The notes beneath the pieces are model-generated. The model had not been told where the DNA came from and did no database searches. It saw only the letters and a list, made by a program, of their open reading frames with translations. A DNA stretch of 64,000 nucleotides from positions 1,054,001-1,118,000 of the forward strand of contig CANNFQ010000001.1 of assembly GCA_947503925.1 (NCBI GenBank), in the 5' to 3' direction. Positions 25,366 to 36,780 of the stretch are shown here, piece by piece (within the stretch, counting starts at the first letter, position 1; every line of letters begins with the position of its first letter). Both the position numbers and the translations under genes were made by a program. The DNA is from an uncultured Paracoccaceae bacterium (GTDB taxonomy: Bacteria; Pseudomonadota; Alphaproteobacteria; Rhodobacterales; Rhodobacteraceae).

Positions 25366-25431
25366 CTGGCTTTTTCCGGCTGGCCCAACAGGTGGGACAG
25401 GGGACGCGGGCCGCCGGACGTTAGCCGTACC

Positions 25432-26061
25432 TTAGAACTGGAAAGAAACGCGTGCCGAAGCAGTTGTGGCTTCCAGATCGACGCCGCTGTCGTTGAAGTC
25501 GTCAAACTGGTGACGCAGAACTTCACCACCGACGCGCAGGCTGTCGCTCAGGCGGTATTCCACGCCCAGACCGCCAAACGCACCTGTGTCGTCGCCGTCG
25601 ATTGCATCATTGTCAGATGAAACGCGGGCCTGTGCGATACCACCGGTGACATAAGGCAACCAGTCGCCAGCATCATAACCAAGGCGCAGTTTCGCGCGGG
25701 TTACAGTGTCCACTTCAGCAACACCATCGGTGTCATTTTCAATGTTGGTGCCATCAAGGTCAAGTTCACCACCCAACACGATGTTACCAAGGTCATACAG
25801 ATAACCAGCATGGGCACCATAGGTGACACCATCTGTATCGCCGTCCAATTCGTCAGCCTCTACCTGGCCATAACCAAGCTGGCCACCTGCGTAGAAGCCT
25901 GTCCAGTCACTGCCAACTGGAACGGGTGCAGGCGCCAGAACAGGTGCTGGTGCCGGTGCTGCTACTGGCTCGGCCAGACCACCCGCAGTTGCCATGCCAC
26001 CAAAGATGGCCAAAGGAAGGGCGAACATACTCACACGAGCGGTTTTTAATGTCGGTTTCAT
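25432..26061 (-). CDS. Outer-membrane beta-barrel protein (porin/Omp25-like)
   Basis: A 209-residue secreted protein: signal peptide ending near MATAGG, an Ala/Pro-rich linker (residues about 30-50), then a beta-barrel beginning DWTGFYAGGQLGYG, the usual opening of Omp25/Omp31-type barrels in alphaproteobacteria, and ending in the aromatic strand ARVSFQF. An eight-strand barrel fits its length. Asp-rich turns are frequent, suggesting a marine, salt-adapted protein. It stands alone on the minus strand and ends near the shared terminator. Confidence 0.87.
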   Translation of the reverse strand: MKPTLKTARVSMFALPLAIFGGMATAGGLAEPVAAPAPAPVLAPAPVPVGSDWTGFYAGGQLGYGQVEADELDGDTDGVTYGAHAGYLYDLGNIVLGGELDLDGTNIENDTDGVAEVDTVTRAKLRLGYDAGDWLPYVTGGIAQARVSSDNDAIDGDDTGAFGGLGVEYRLSDSLRVGGEVLRHQFDDFNDSGVDLEATTASARVSFQF

Positions 26062-26287
26062 TTTTTTCTCCGTTAATCGGGTTACCGTGCTGCTTACTTG
26101 GCACCTTCAGAGGAAAGTTAAATACCCCTCACAATTGTGTGAACGTCATGGGCAAAATTCGGTAACGAATATGGCGAAAACTAGGCCATCTATCGCCGAA
26201 TGCTGAAACAATAATGGCATACTTTGTGAATTAGGTGAGTATCAGCACATTTTTGCCGAAAAATCAGGCATTTTTGCGGCAACCGCG

Positions 26288-27379
26288 TTAAGGATTTGAG
26301 ACCGTCCCACCCCCGGTTGGCGCCCCGATTCCTGTGGTCCCGGGGGCGGAAGAAGACAACCCTAAGGCGACCCTCACGGCCAGAAATGCAAAGGCCTGGG
26401 CCTCAAGCATATCGCCATCCAATCCGGCCTTTTCAACCGGGAAAACCGAACAATTCAGCATATCGGCAAGCCACGCCATCATTGTCGCATTGTGACGGCC
26501 ACCGCCGGTGACATAGATCGCGGCGGGCGGTTCCGGGCAATGCGGCATCGCGCGGGCCACCGCCCTTGCTGCCGCCCGGGTCAGGGTCGCCACCGCATCA
26601 GCATCCGCTAGTGGTGCAACCGCAGAAACCAGCGCGGCAAAGGCATCACGATCCAACGATTTCGGCGGCACCCTATCAAAATAGGGGTTCGTCATGAAAT
26701 CAGCCAGAATGCCCGCATCCGCACGCCCCTGCGCCGCAAGGGCACCATCCGCATCAAAAGCCATCCCCAGCCGCGCGCGCATCAGATCATTCACCGGGGC
26801 ATTCGCCGGACCAGTGTCAAAGGCGATCAAGGCGCCGTCAGCCTCCGGCGTATCAAAAGAAGGATCAACCCATGTCAGATTGCCAACACCGCCAAGGTTC
26901 AAAAAAGCAATCGGGCGCGTCGCCCCGATCCACTTGGCCAACGCAAAATGATAAAACGGGGCGAGCGGCGCCCCCTGCCCGCCCGCAGCCACATCCGCAC
27001 TGCGAAAATCCCAGACCACCGGCACATCCAGCGCCGCCGCCAGCCTTGCCCCATCGCCACATTGATGGGTGCGACGCTGATCGGGGTCATGGGCCAGGGT
27101 CTGGCCATGAAATCCCGCAATCTCAACCCCGTCAAAACCGCCCATCAGGGCAATATGGGCATCCTCGACCAAACGGGCAGCCCCTGCCACATCGTCAGAT
27201 TGCCAACGGCCCAGATGCGCGCGCAACAGGGCCTGTTCATCGGCAGTGTAAGCACGGTACGCCGTCGGTCCAAAGCCATGGATGCGATAACCATCCGTCT
27301 GCACAATCGCCGCATCCACCCCATCCAGCGATGTCCCTGACATCGTCCCCAAGGCAGTCACAACACCGGGCTTCAACAT
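26288..27379 (-). CDS. anmK: Anhydro-N-acetylmuramic acid kinase
   Basis: A 363-residue kinase with the AnmK opening [14 protein letters not shown], then [20 protein letters not shown] and a late VTGGGRHN, all typical. It phosphorylates and opens 1,6-anhydro-MurNAc, recycling peptidoglycan fragments. The ATG at 27379 with AAGGGA upstream was chosen; the open frame continues upstream into the divergent tyrS gene, but that part is not AnmK-like. The last residues, rich in Gly/Ser/Thr, extend past the usual end of the domain. It is divergent from tyrS. Confidence 0.92.
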   Translation of the reverse strand: MLKPGVVTALGTMSGTSLDGVDAAIVQTDGYRIHGFGPTAYRAYTADEQALLRAHLGRWQSDDVAGAARLVEDAHIALMGGFDGVEIAGFHGQTLAHDPDQRRTHQCGDGARLAAALDVPVVWDFRSADVAAGGQGAPLAPFYHFALAKWIGATRPIAFLNLGGVGNLTWVDPSFDTPEADGALIAFDTGPANAPVNDLMRARLGMAFDADGALAAQGRADAGILADFMTNPYFDRVPPKSLDRDAFAALVSAVAPLADADAVATLTRAAARAVARAMPHCPEPPAAIYVTGGGRHNATMMAWLADMLNCSVFPVEKAGLDGDMLEAQAFAFLAVRVALGLSSSAPGTTGIGAPTGGGTVSNP

Positions 27380-27442
27380 CCACTTTCCCTTGGCAATCGA
27401 CCTCTCTATAGACTGCATGACGCAAAGCACGGGAACAAGCAA

Positions 27443-28693
27443 ATGACCTACCATCCCAAATCCGACTTCATCGCCATCATGATGGAACGCGGCTTTCTGG
27501 CCGATTGCACGGATTATCAGGGCCTTGATGAGGCGCTGAGCAACGGGATCGTGCCGGCCTATATCGGCTATGACGCGACCGCGCAGTCGCTGCATGTGGG
27601 CCATCTGATGAACATCATGGTCCTGCGCTGGCTGCAAAAAACCGGGCATAAGCCGATCACCCTGATGGGCGGCGGCACGACCAAGGTCGGCGACCCGTCC
27701 TTCCGGTCCGAGGAACGGCCGCTTCTGGATGATGCCGCAATCGACGCCAATATTGCTGGCATGCAAAAGGTGTTTGCCAAATATCTCAACTATGGCAACC
27801 GGGCGAATGACGCGATCATGCTCAACAATGCCGAATGGCTGGATGACCTGAACTACCTGTCATTCTTGCGGGATATCGGGCGGCATTTTTCGGTTAACCG
27901 GATGTTGTCATTTGAATCGGTGAAATCGCGGATCGATCGGGAACAATCCCTGTCCTTCCTCGAATTCAACTACATGATCCTGCAAGCCTATGACTTTCTT
28001 GAACTCAACCGGCGCTATGGCTGCCTGTTGCAGATGGGCGGTAGCGACCAATGGGGCAACATCGTCAACGGGATCGACCTGACACGCCGGGTGCTCGACC
28101 ATGAGATTTACGGGCTGACCACCCCGCTTCTGACAACCAGCGACGGGCGCAAAATGGGCAAAAGCCAGGGTGGCGCTGTCTGGCTGAACGGCGATATGCT
28201 GTCCCCTTACGAATTCTGGCAGTTCTGGCGGAACACGACCGATGCCGATACCGGCAAGTTCCTGAAACTCTTCACCGAACTTCCGGTCGAGGAATGCGAC
28301 CGTTTGGGCGCGCTGGAAGGGTCAGAGATCAACGAAGCCAAGATCATCCTCGCCAATGAGGTCACAACCCTGCTGCACGGGGCAGAGGCCGCAGCAGCGG
28401 CAGAGGCAACCGCGCGCGAAGTCTTTGAAAAGGGCGGCGTCGGTGACGACCTGCCCACCCTGACCCTAACGGCGGCTGATCTAGGGGACGGCATGTCCAT
28501 CGTGCAACTGATCGTCAAATCCGGTCTGGCCAAATCCGGCAAAGAGGCGAAACGCCTGATCGCCGAAAACGGTGCCAAACTGAACGACGCTCCACTGACC
28601 GACGCTGGGCTGATGATCGACACCGTCGCCTTGGCCGAGCCACTGAAACTCAGCGCGGGCAAGAAACGGCACGCGCTGGTGCAACTGGGCTAG
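27443..28693 (+). CDS. tyrS: Tyrosyl-tRNA synthetase
   Basis: A 416-residue class I synthetase. The HIGH-type motif is HVGH at residues 51-54 in [13 protein letters not shown], the KMSKS-type motif is KMGKS near residue 237, and an S4 RNA-binding domain lies at the C-terminus ([17 protein letters not shown]). It charges tRNA-Tyr in the cytoplasm. The following acetyltransferase gene starts three bases after its stop codon, so the two are probably co-transcribed. Confidence 0.96.
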   Translation: MTYHPKSDFIAIMMERGFLADCTDYQGLDEALSNGIVPAYIGYDATAQSLHVGHLMNIMVLRWLQKTGHKPITLMGGGTTKVGDPSFRSEERPLLDDAAIDANIAGMQKVFAKYLNYGNRANDAIMLNNAEWLDDLNYLSFLRDIGRHFSVNRMLSFESVKSRIDREQSLSFLEFNYMILQAYDFLELNRRYGCLLQMGGSDQWGNIVNGIDLTRRVLDHEIYGLTTPLLTTSDGRKMGKSQGGAVWLNGDMLSPYEFWQFWRNTTDADTGKFLKLFTELPVEECDRLGALEGSEINEAKIILANEVTTLLHGAEAAAAAEATAREVFEKGGVGDDLPTLTLTAADLGDGMSIVQLIVKSGLAKSGKEAKRLIAENGAKLNDAPLTDAGLMIDTVALAEPLKLSAGKKRHALVQLG

Positions 28694-28696
28694 CCA

Positions 28697-29125
28697 ATGG
28701 ATACCACCGGGTCGCTGAGCTTCGGCGCCGCAGAACCTGATGCAGCAGCCTTTGCCCAACTCAGGGCCGATTGCGGCTGGGGTCTGCTGCCACTGGATGT
28801 GGCCCGGCAAGCCATTGCGGGCGGCCTGACGAACATCACCTGCCACGACGGCGACAGGCTTGTCGGCTGCGGACGGGTCATCGGCGACGGCGCGGTCTAT
28901 TTCTACCTCCAGGACATCATCTTACGACCCGCCTACCAAGGGCGCGGCATCGGGTCAGAAATCGTGCGACGTCTGTTGGTTGAAACCAGGCGGATGATCA
29001 GCTCCGAAGGCGCCATCGGTCTCCTCTCCGTCGCTGGAAAGGAGCGCTTTTACGAACAATTCGGGTTCGTCAGGCGGCCAACGGATGCCTTTGGCGCAGG
29101 CATGTCGATGCATGTCAAAAAGTGA
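28697..29125 (+). CDS. GNAT family N-acetyltransferase
   Basis: A 142-residue GNAT-fold protein with the acetyl-CoA motif A region DIILRPAYQGRGIGSEI (Q/R-x-x-G-x-G/A form) around residues 73-90 and a late YEQFGFVRR, the usual C-terminal strand. Substrate unknown. It begins three bases after tyrS, so it depends on that transcript. Confidence 0.87.
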   Translation: MDTTGSLSFGAAEPDAAAFAQLRADCGWGLLPLDVARQAIAGGLTNITCHDGDRLVGCGRVIGDGAVYFYLQDIILRPAYQGRGIGSEIVRRLLVETRRMISSEGAIGLLSVAGKERFYEQFGFVRRPTDAFGAGMSMHVKK

Positions 29126-29220
29126 CGCGGCCAGCAGCCCGTTACAAAACCCGCCTCACATAACTTATTGCAATACCTCCACTGAATGCAGCGCCACACA
29201 ATGCGTGATCTTGCGTCGCC

Positions 29221-29364
29221 CTAAAACAGCAGCAAATCCATCACCAGCAATGTCACACCAATCGGAAAAGTGACGACGCTGGCAAGAACGGCAGCCCCGA
29301 GCGGCGTGGGACGTGGTGCTGGCGCGACCACCCCCGCGATGGGTTTTGATACTTGATTCTTCAT
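29221..29364 (-). CDS. Small single-span membrane protein, 47 residues
   Basis: ATG at 29364 to TAG at 29221 encodes 47 residues: a basic/Pro-rich N-terminal part (MKNQVSKPIAG, then PAPRPTPLG) and a C-terminal hydrophobic segment of about 24 residues including VTFPIGVTLLVMDLLLF, ending directly at the stop. The composition is that of a real small membrane protein and the gap between flanking genes would otherwise be empty. No strong ribosome-binding site is seen and no family is recognised. Orientation N-in is inferred from the basic N-terminus. Confidence 0.5.
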   Translation of the reverse strand: MKNQVSKPIAGVVAPAPRPTPLGAAVLASVVTFPIGVTLLVMDLLLF

Positions 29365-29410
29365 CACCCGATTAACCACGTTTTAGGTTTCAAATGGTTT
29401 AACTGCGGGG

Positions 29411-30208
29411 ATGGAATTGCCCTTGCAACAACATGCCAGTTTCGGCACCGCATTGGGGCTGATCGGGACGCCGGTGAAACGCATCGACATCCCCGGCGCG
29501 GCCCCGACCCAGATCATCAAACGGTTTGGGATCGGCTTTGCGCCACGCGGGCCGATTTGGCAGCAGGAAAACGCGCAAACCCTGCGCGACAGCCCGGTCA
29601 GGTTGCTCAACGCGGAAACCGCAAGCGATATCTATCGCACGGCCGGGTTCCGGCAGATCATGACAGCGGCCCATGTGGCCGAACTGGACCTGCGCGGCAG
29701 TCCCGAAAACCGCCTGCTGGCGACCCATGGCAAATGGCGCAACGCATGGCGCAAGGCGCAGAAATCGCGGCTCAACCTGCAACACACGACCTTCGACAAT
29801 GCCCTGCATGGCTGGCTTTTACAGGCCGATCACGCACAGCAACGCAGCAAAGGTTTCCGGGCATTGCCACATAGCATCGTACGCGCCTATGCGGTGATCA
29901 AACCCAAAGACGTGATCGTTTTCGGGGCCAAGCGGAAACATGACATGGTGGCGGCCATGCTATTTTTGCGGCACGGTCCGGTCACCACCTATCATCTGGG
30001 CTGGACCAGCGATCAGGGACGGGCTTGCAATGCCCATCATGCGATCCTGATGCAGGCCGCCGATCATTTTGCGGCCCAGGGGGGCACTCGGCTTGATCTT
30101 GGGGCCGTCGATACGCAAAACGCGCCCGGTTTGGCACGGTTCAAGATCGGCAGCGGCGCCAATATCCGCGCACTTGGCGGGACTTGGCTGCGCCTGCCAG
30201 GATGTTAA
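29411..30208 (+). CDS. FemAB/GNAT-like acyl- or aminoacyl-transferase
   Basis: A 265-residue protein of the FemAB-like acetyltransferase group (GNAT_like, BioF2-like fold). Recognisable parts are an N-terminal half with RGPIWQQENA, a middle KWRNAWRKAQKSRL helix typical of this group, and a C-terminal GWTSDQGRACNAHHAILMQA followed by LDLGAVDTQNAPGLARFK. Relatives add amino acids to peptidoglycan or lipids, or act in polysaccharide and lipid assembly. No cytoplasmic membrane segment is evident. The neighbours (a GNAT and a PhzF gene) give no pathway clue. Confidence 0.7.
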   Translation: MELPLQQHASFGTALGLIGTPVKRIDIPGAAPTQIIKRFGIGFAPRGPIWQQENAQTLRDSPVRLLNAETASDIYRTAGFRQIMTAAHVAELDLRGSPENRLLATHGKWRNAWRKAQKSRLNLQHTTFDNALHGWLLQADHAQQRSKGFRALPHSIVRAYAVIKPKDVIVFGAKRKHDMVAAMLFLRHGPVTTYHLGWTSDQGRACNAHHAILMQAADHFAAQGGTRLDLGAVDTQNAPGLARFKIGSGANIRALGGTWLRLPGC

Positions 30209-30272
30209 CCCCCAAGGCTTGACCGCAACCACAATCCCCGTGATCTTGCCCGCGACAACGCGGGGTAAGATG

Positions 30273-31130
30273 ATGACAAATTTTCTGGTCTATGACGTAT
30301 TCACGGATCTTGCCTTTGGCGGCAACCAACTGGCCGTCATCCCCGATGCGACGGCCCTGCCTGAAGATCAGCTGCAAAAGATCGCGCGCGAATTCAATTT
30401 CTCGGAAACAACATTCGTCTACCCGCCCAAGGATGCGGCCAACACCGCACGAGTGCGAATATTCACCCCCACAATGGAAGTCGCCTTTGCCGGGCATCCC
30501 ACCATCGGCACCGCCATCGCCCTGCGCGATCTGGGACATCAAGGGGAGATGGTGCTGGAACTGGGGGTCGGGCCGATCCCCTGCCAGTTCGATGGGGACC
30601 TGGCGTCCTTTACAGCCGCACAAAAGCTTCAGCGGGTTGCGACACCTGATCCCGCGCTTGTCGCCCAATGTCTGAGCCTGTCAGGGGACCAGATCAGAAC
30701 TGACCAGCACCCGCCGATCCAGGCATCCCTTGGGCTGCCTTTCGTAATCGTTGCACTGGTGGACGCCGCCGCCCTTACGGCCGCCACACCCGCTATCGAT
30801 GCCCTACGCAAGGCAGCGGCCTTGCATCCGGCCGGGCTGGATTTTGCGATTTATGCCTATGTCAAAAATGGCGACACGATCGAAGCACGCATGTTCGCCC
30901 CGCTTGACAACATCCCCGAAGACCCCGCCACCGGCAGTGCTGCGGCCACGCTGGGCGCGCTTTTGGCCGAACGCAGCGGGGCCAACCAACAACTGACAAT
31001 CCGGCAAGGGGTCACGATGGGGCGGCCATCGGTGATTGGTGTACAGGCAGTGGCAGGCCCACAGGCCAGCGTGACAATCAGCGGTAAGGCGGTCCGGACG
31101 ATGACGGGGCAGCTCGACGTCAAACCTTAA
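30273..31130 (+). CDS. PhzF family isomerase/epimerase-like protein
   Basis: A 285-residue PhzF-fold protein starting with FLVYDVFTDLAFGGNQLAV, with the conserved catalytic Glu in FNFSETTFV, GHPTIGTA and the C-terminal DPATGSAAATLG. PhzF relatives catalyse proton shifts on small cyclic or amino-acid-like substrates; most are uncharacterised. ATG at 30273 was preferred to the adjacent ATG at 30270 because of spacing to a GGGGT site. No phenazine genes are nearby, so phenazine synthesis is not implied. Confidence 0.87.
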   Translation: MTNFLVYDVFTDLAFGGNQLAVIPDATALPEDQLQKIAREFNFSETTFVYPPKDAANTARVRIFTPTMEVAFAGHPTIGTAIALRDLGHQGEMVLELGVGPIPCQFDGDLASFTAAQKLQRVATPDPALVAQCLSLSGDQIRTDQHPPIQASLGLPFVIVALVDAAALTAATPAIDALRKAAALHPAGLDFAIYAYVKNGDTIEARMFAPLDNIPEDPATGSAAATLGALLAERSGANQQLTIRQGVTMGRPSVIGVQAVAGPQASVTISGKAVRTMTGQLDVKP

Positions 31131-31165
31131 CGGCGCATTCATCTTTGGGGCGCTCGCCGCATTAA

Positions 31166-31188
31166 CCCCACCATTGCGCACGGTGGGG
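31166..31188 (+). terminator. Weak terminator-like hairpin after the PhzF gene
   Basis: CCCCACC (31166-31172) pairs with GGTGGGG (31182-31188) with a nine-base loop; the following T run is short and interrupted. It is placed where the PhzF transcript should end, before the convergent DUF533 gene. Confidence 0.35.
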
Positions 31189-31331
31189 TCCGACGTTTTG
31201 CCGACGCATGGCCGACGCTCTGCCGACAGCTGATTTTCAGGCAAACCTCAGCATTTACCTTTGATTCGGCACCAGACCTCGCCGCAGCCGACGCAACGGC
31301 ACCGAACGTTGCGCGCGGGCTTTGTTAGGTC

Positions 31332-32114
31332 TCAGCCATAGATGCGCGGCACACCCATCCGGTCATGGATCATATTGACCTCATCCTGCGAAATGCGCAT
31401 CTCTGACGCCAGCTCATGCAGGTATTTTGCTTCAGCCTGACTGTCCAGATCGATACCAAGAATGGACATCATATAGACCTGTCTTTCCATCCCCTGCGGA
31501 ACCTTGTGGCACAGGTCATGGACATCCACAGGCTTCCGCAGTTCCGCGTTTACAAAGGCGCGTTCTTCCGGGCCGACATCGCCCAATTTCTCCATCAACT
31601 TCGCCTGCTCGCCGGCGTCGAACTTGCCGTCCGATTTCGCGGCTTGCAACATGGCAGAAAGCATCAGCGCGGCGGCAGCTTCCTGATCGGCGGTTGGTTG
31701 CCGGGCGGGCTCCGGGGTGTTGTCAAACTGTGAATTCAACACCTCACCAAAGCTGCCTTGGGTGCTGGAGGCACCACCTTGCAAAGCACCTGCCAAACCG
31801 CCCAGCAAATCATCCAGACCGCCGCGTTGCGCGGTGCCGCCACCGCCGTCCGAAAGCTGTTCCAGGATCGACCCAAGCCCACCCTGCGCGCCGCCGCCAG
31901 ACTGCTTCATGCCACCGCCAAGGATAGAATCCATCATACCTTCCAATGGGTTATCGGCACCAGCCTGCTGTACATCCGGCGAATGCGCGCCACGAAACAG
32001 GCCATCATCGCTGGCACTGGCCTGTCGCTGGCCTGCCCCCTTGATCAGCGATGACGCGCCCTTTGCCACAGCCACACCGATGGCCACTTTGGCCAGTGTT
32101 TTCATCAAACTCAT
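31332..32114 (-). CDS. DUF533 family protein (TerB-like fold, YebE-like)
   Basis: A 260-residue protein: N-terminal MSLMKTLAKVAIGVAVAKG amphipathic/hydrophobic segment, a Gly/Gln/Ser-rich disordered middle (about 30-140) and a C-terminal helical DUF533 domain (about 150-255) with ALMLSAMLQAAKSDGKFDAGE, an EF-hand-like Asp/Glu motif shared with TerB. GGGAGGA precedes the ATG at 32114. DUF533 proteins are inner-membrane associated and stress-induced in enterics, with unknown biochemistry. It is divergent from the Fur-family gene. Confidence 0.85.
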   Translation of the reverse strand: MSLMKTLAKVAIGVAVAKGASSLIKGAGQRQASASDDGLFRGAHSPDVQQAGADNPLEGMMDSILGGGMKQSGGGAQGGLGSILEQLSDGGGGTAQRGGLDDLLGGLAGALQGGASSTQGSFGEVLNSQFDNTPEPARQPTADQEAAAALMLSAMLQAAKSDGKFDAGEQAKLMEKLGDVGPEERAFVNAELRKPVDVHDLCHKVPQGMERQVYMMSILGIDLDSQAEAKYLHELASEMRISQDEVNMIHDRMGVPRIYG

Positions 32115-32275
32115 CTGTTGGTCCTCCCACCAATAATTCTGCCAGATTGGCACAGATGCCCTGTTCCACAAACGTCTTTCTCACCCCGAAAAATCGGCCA
32201 AGCGACTGGCAAGACAACGCAACTCCCTGTAAGCCGGTCCAGAACGATACGACCCGCATGAGGGAGAAACGCCCG

Positions 32276-32697
32276 ATGGCACAAAACATTCTGGCACGCT
32301 GCGAGGCAAACGGGCTGCGCATGACCGAACAAAGACGCACAATCGCCGCCGTGCTTGAAGCCGCGACCGATCACCCTGATGTGGAAGAGCTTTATAATCG
32401 GGCCGTCGCCGCCGACCCACGGATTTCATTGGCAACAGTATACCGGACGGTCAAGCTTTTCGAAGAAGCAGGCATTCTGGACAAACATGAATTCGGCGAC
32501 GGGCGGGCGCGCTACGAAAGTGCGGACCGGGATCACCACGACCACCTGATCGACGTCAATTCAGGCGAGGTGATTGAATTCGTCGACCCCGACATCGAGG
32601 AACTGCAAGAACGGATTGCCGCAAAACTGGGTTACAAACTCATGGGGCACCGGTTGGAACTTTACGGCGTCCCGCTCAAGCAAGATACTGATACCTA

Positions 32698-32698
<1 letters not shown>
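32276..32698 (+). CDS. Fur-family metal-responsive regulator (Fur/Mur-like)
   Basis: A 140-residue regulator: N-terminal winged helix with LRMTEQRRTIAAVLE and ISLATVYRTVKLFEEAG, and a C-terminal dimerisation domain with the metal-binding RDHHDHLIDVNSGEVIEF. It lacks the CxxC structural zinc pairs of Zur and PerR, as do alphaproteobacterial Fur/Mur proteins, which often sense manganese or iron. AGGGAGAAA lies upstream of the ATG. Its stop overlaps the start of the next gene by one base (TAATG). It may regulate that transporter, but no Fur/Mur box was identified. Confidence 0.88.
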
Positions 32699-35484
<2,786 letters not shown>

Positions 35485-35497
<13 letters not shown>

Positions 35498-35913
35498 CCG
35501 CCGATCAGATCATCGCAAAGCTGGGCCTCGCCCCGCATCCCGAAGGCGGCTATTACCGACAAACCTGGGTCGCCGAAAATGACGGTCGGCCCACCGGGAC
35601 ATGCATCTATTTTCTGCTCAAGTCGGGGGAAAGCAGCCATTGGCACAAGGTCGACGCGGTCGAAATCTGGCTTTACCACGCAGGCGCGCCGATTGTTCTT
35701 TCCATTGCCGCTGATAAGGCCGGACCCGCCGAGGATCACATTCTAGGCGCCGATCTGGCCGGTGGCGAAGAACCACAAGTGATTGTTCCCAAAGACTATT
35801 GGCAGGCCGCCCGCACGACAGGGGATTGGACATTGGTAAGTTGCACTGTTTCACCCGGCTTTCAGTTTGACGGGTTCACACTCGCCGCGCCTGGTTTCGA
35901 TATCCCACGCTAG
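35485..35913 (+). CDS. DUF985 cupin-domain protein
   Basis: A 142-residue single-domain cupin. Early [11 protein letters not shown] and the metal-type motif [18 protein letters not shown] identify DUF985, with the C-terminal [19 protein letters not shown] completing the barrel. Function of the family is not established. It overlaps the upstream acetyltransferase gene by 13 bases and its end overlaps the convergent AIM24 gene by four bases. Confidence 0.88.
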
Positions 35914-36695
35914 CGGTCCCCAAACATATCGCCAAGCCCGCCGAGAACGGACCCTTCGCCCTTGCTGCCACCTGGTCCGGCGGCCCGCATGATACGGTCA
36001 GCGAGGCGCGAGAATGGTAGGCTTTGCAGATAGACGGTGCCGGGGCCACGCAAGGTCGCCAGAAACAGCCCCTCGCCGCCAAACACCATGGATTTCAACC
36101 CGCCAGCGCGTTCGATGTCATATTCAACGCCAGCGGTAAAAGCACCGATACAACCGGTATCAACGCGCAAGGTCTCACCCGGTCGCAGTTCGCGTTTGAT
36201 GACCGTGCCACCCACATGAATGAAAGCCATGCCGTCACCGCGCAGACGTTGCAGGATGAAGCCTTCACCGCCAAAAAACCCCGCGCCCAGTTTACGTTGC
36301 AATGCAATGTCCATCGACGTGCCGAAGGCCGCACAAAGAAACGCATCTTTCTGACAAATCAGCTCTTCGCCCAGCAACGCCATATTGATCGGAATGATCT
36401 TGCCCGGATAAGGCGCGGCAAAGGCCACACGTTTCTTGCCCTGCCCGTTATTACAGAAATGGGTCATGAAAATGGATTCGCCTGTCAGTACACGTTTGCC
36501 CACGTTCAACAGCGACTCCATCAAACCGCCAGACGGGGACGACCCATCGCCCATCTTGGTCTCAAAACCGATCCCGTCCTCCATGTAATTCATGGCCCCG
36601 GCCTCGGCGATCACCTTTTCATCGGGGTCCAGTTCAACCTCAACGATCTGCATGTCATCGCCGAAAATCTCGTAATCAACCTCATGGCATTTCAT
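35910..36695 (-). CDS. AIM24 / TIGR00266 family protein
   Basis: A 261-residue protein with the AIM24 repeat pattern: [20 protein letters not shown] at the start, the block [12 protein letters not shown], a run of Gly-rich turns ([19 protein letters not shown]), and VDTGCIGAF late. These proteins form a beta-rich, TRAP-like fold, are conserved from bacteria to mitochondria, and have no agreed function. The gene is convergent with the cupin gene and stands alone. Confidence 0.87.
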   Translation of the reverse strand: MKCHEVDYEIFGDDMQIVEVELDPDEKVIAEAGAMNYMEDGIGFETKMGDGSSPSGGLMESLLNVGKRVLTGESIFMTHFCNNGQGKKRVAFAAPYPGKIIPINMALLGEELICQKDAFLCAAFGTSMDIALQRKLGAGFFGGEGFILQRLRGDGMAFIHVGGTVIKRELRPGETLRVDTGCIGAFTAGVEYDIERAGGLKSMVFGGEGLFLATLRGPGTVYLQSLPFSRLADRIMRAAGPGGSKGEGSVLGGLGDMFGDR

Positions 36696-36780
36696 GGTGG
36701 TTTTGCACCCCTCGTTTCACATTCGCTACCTATTACAGCTAGGCATCCGGCCCGAAGGGCGCAACATCCGGATTTCCCGA

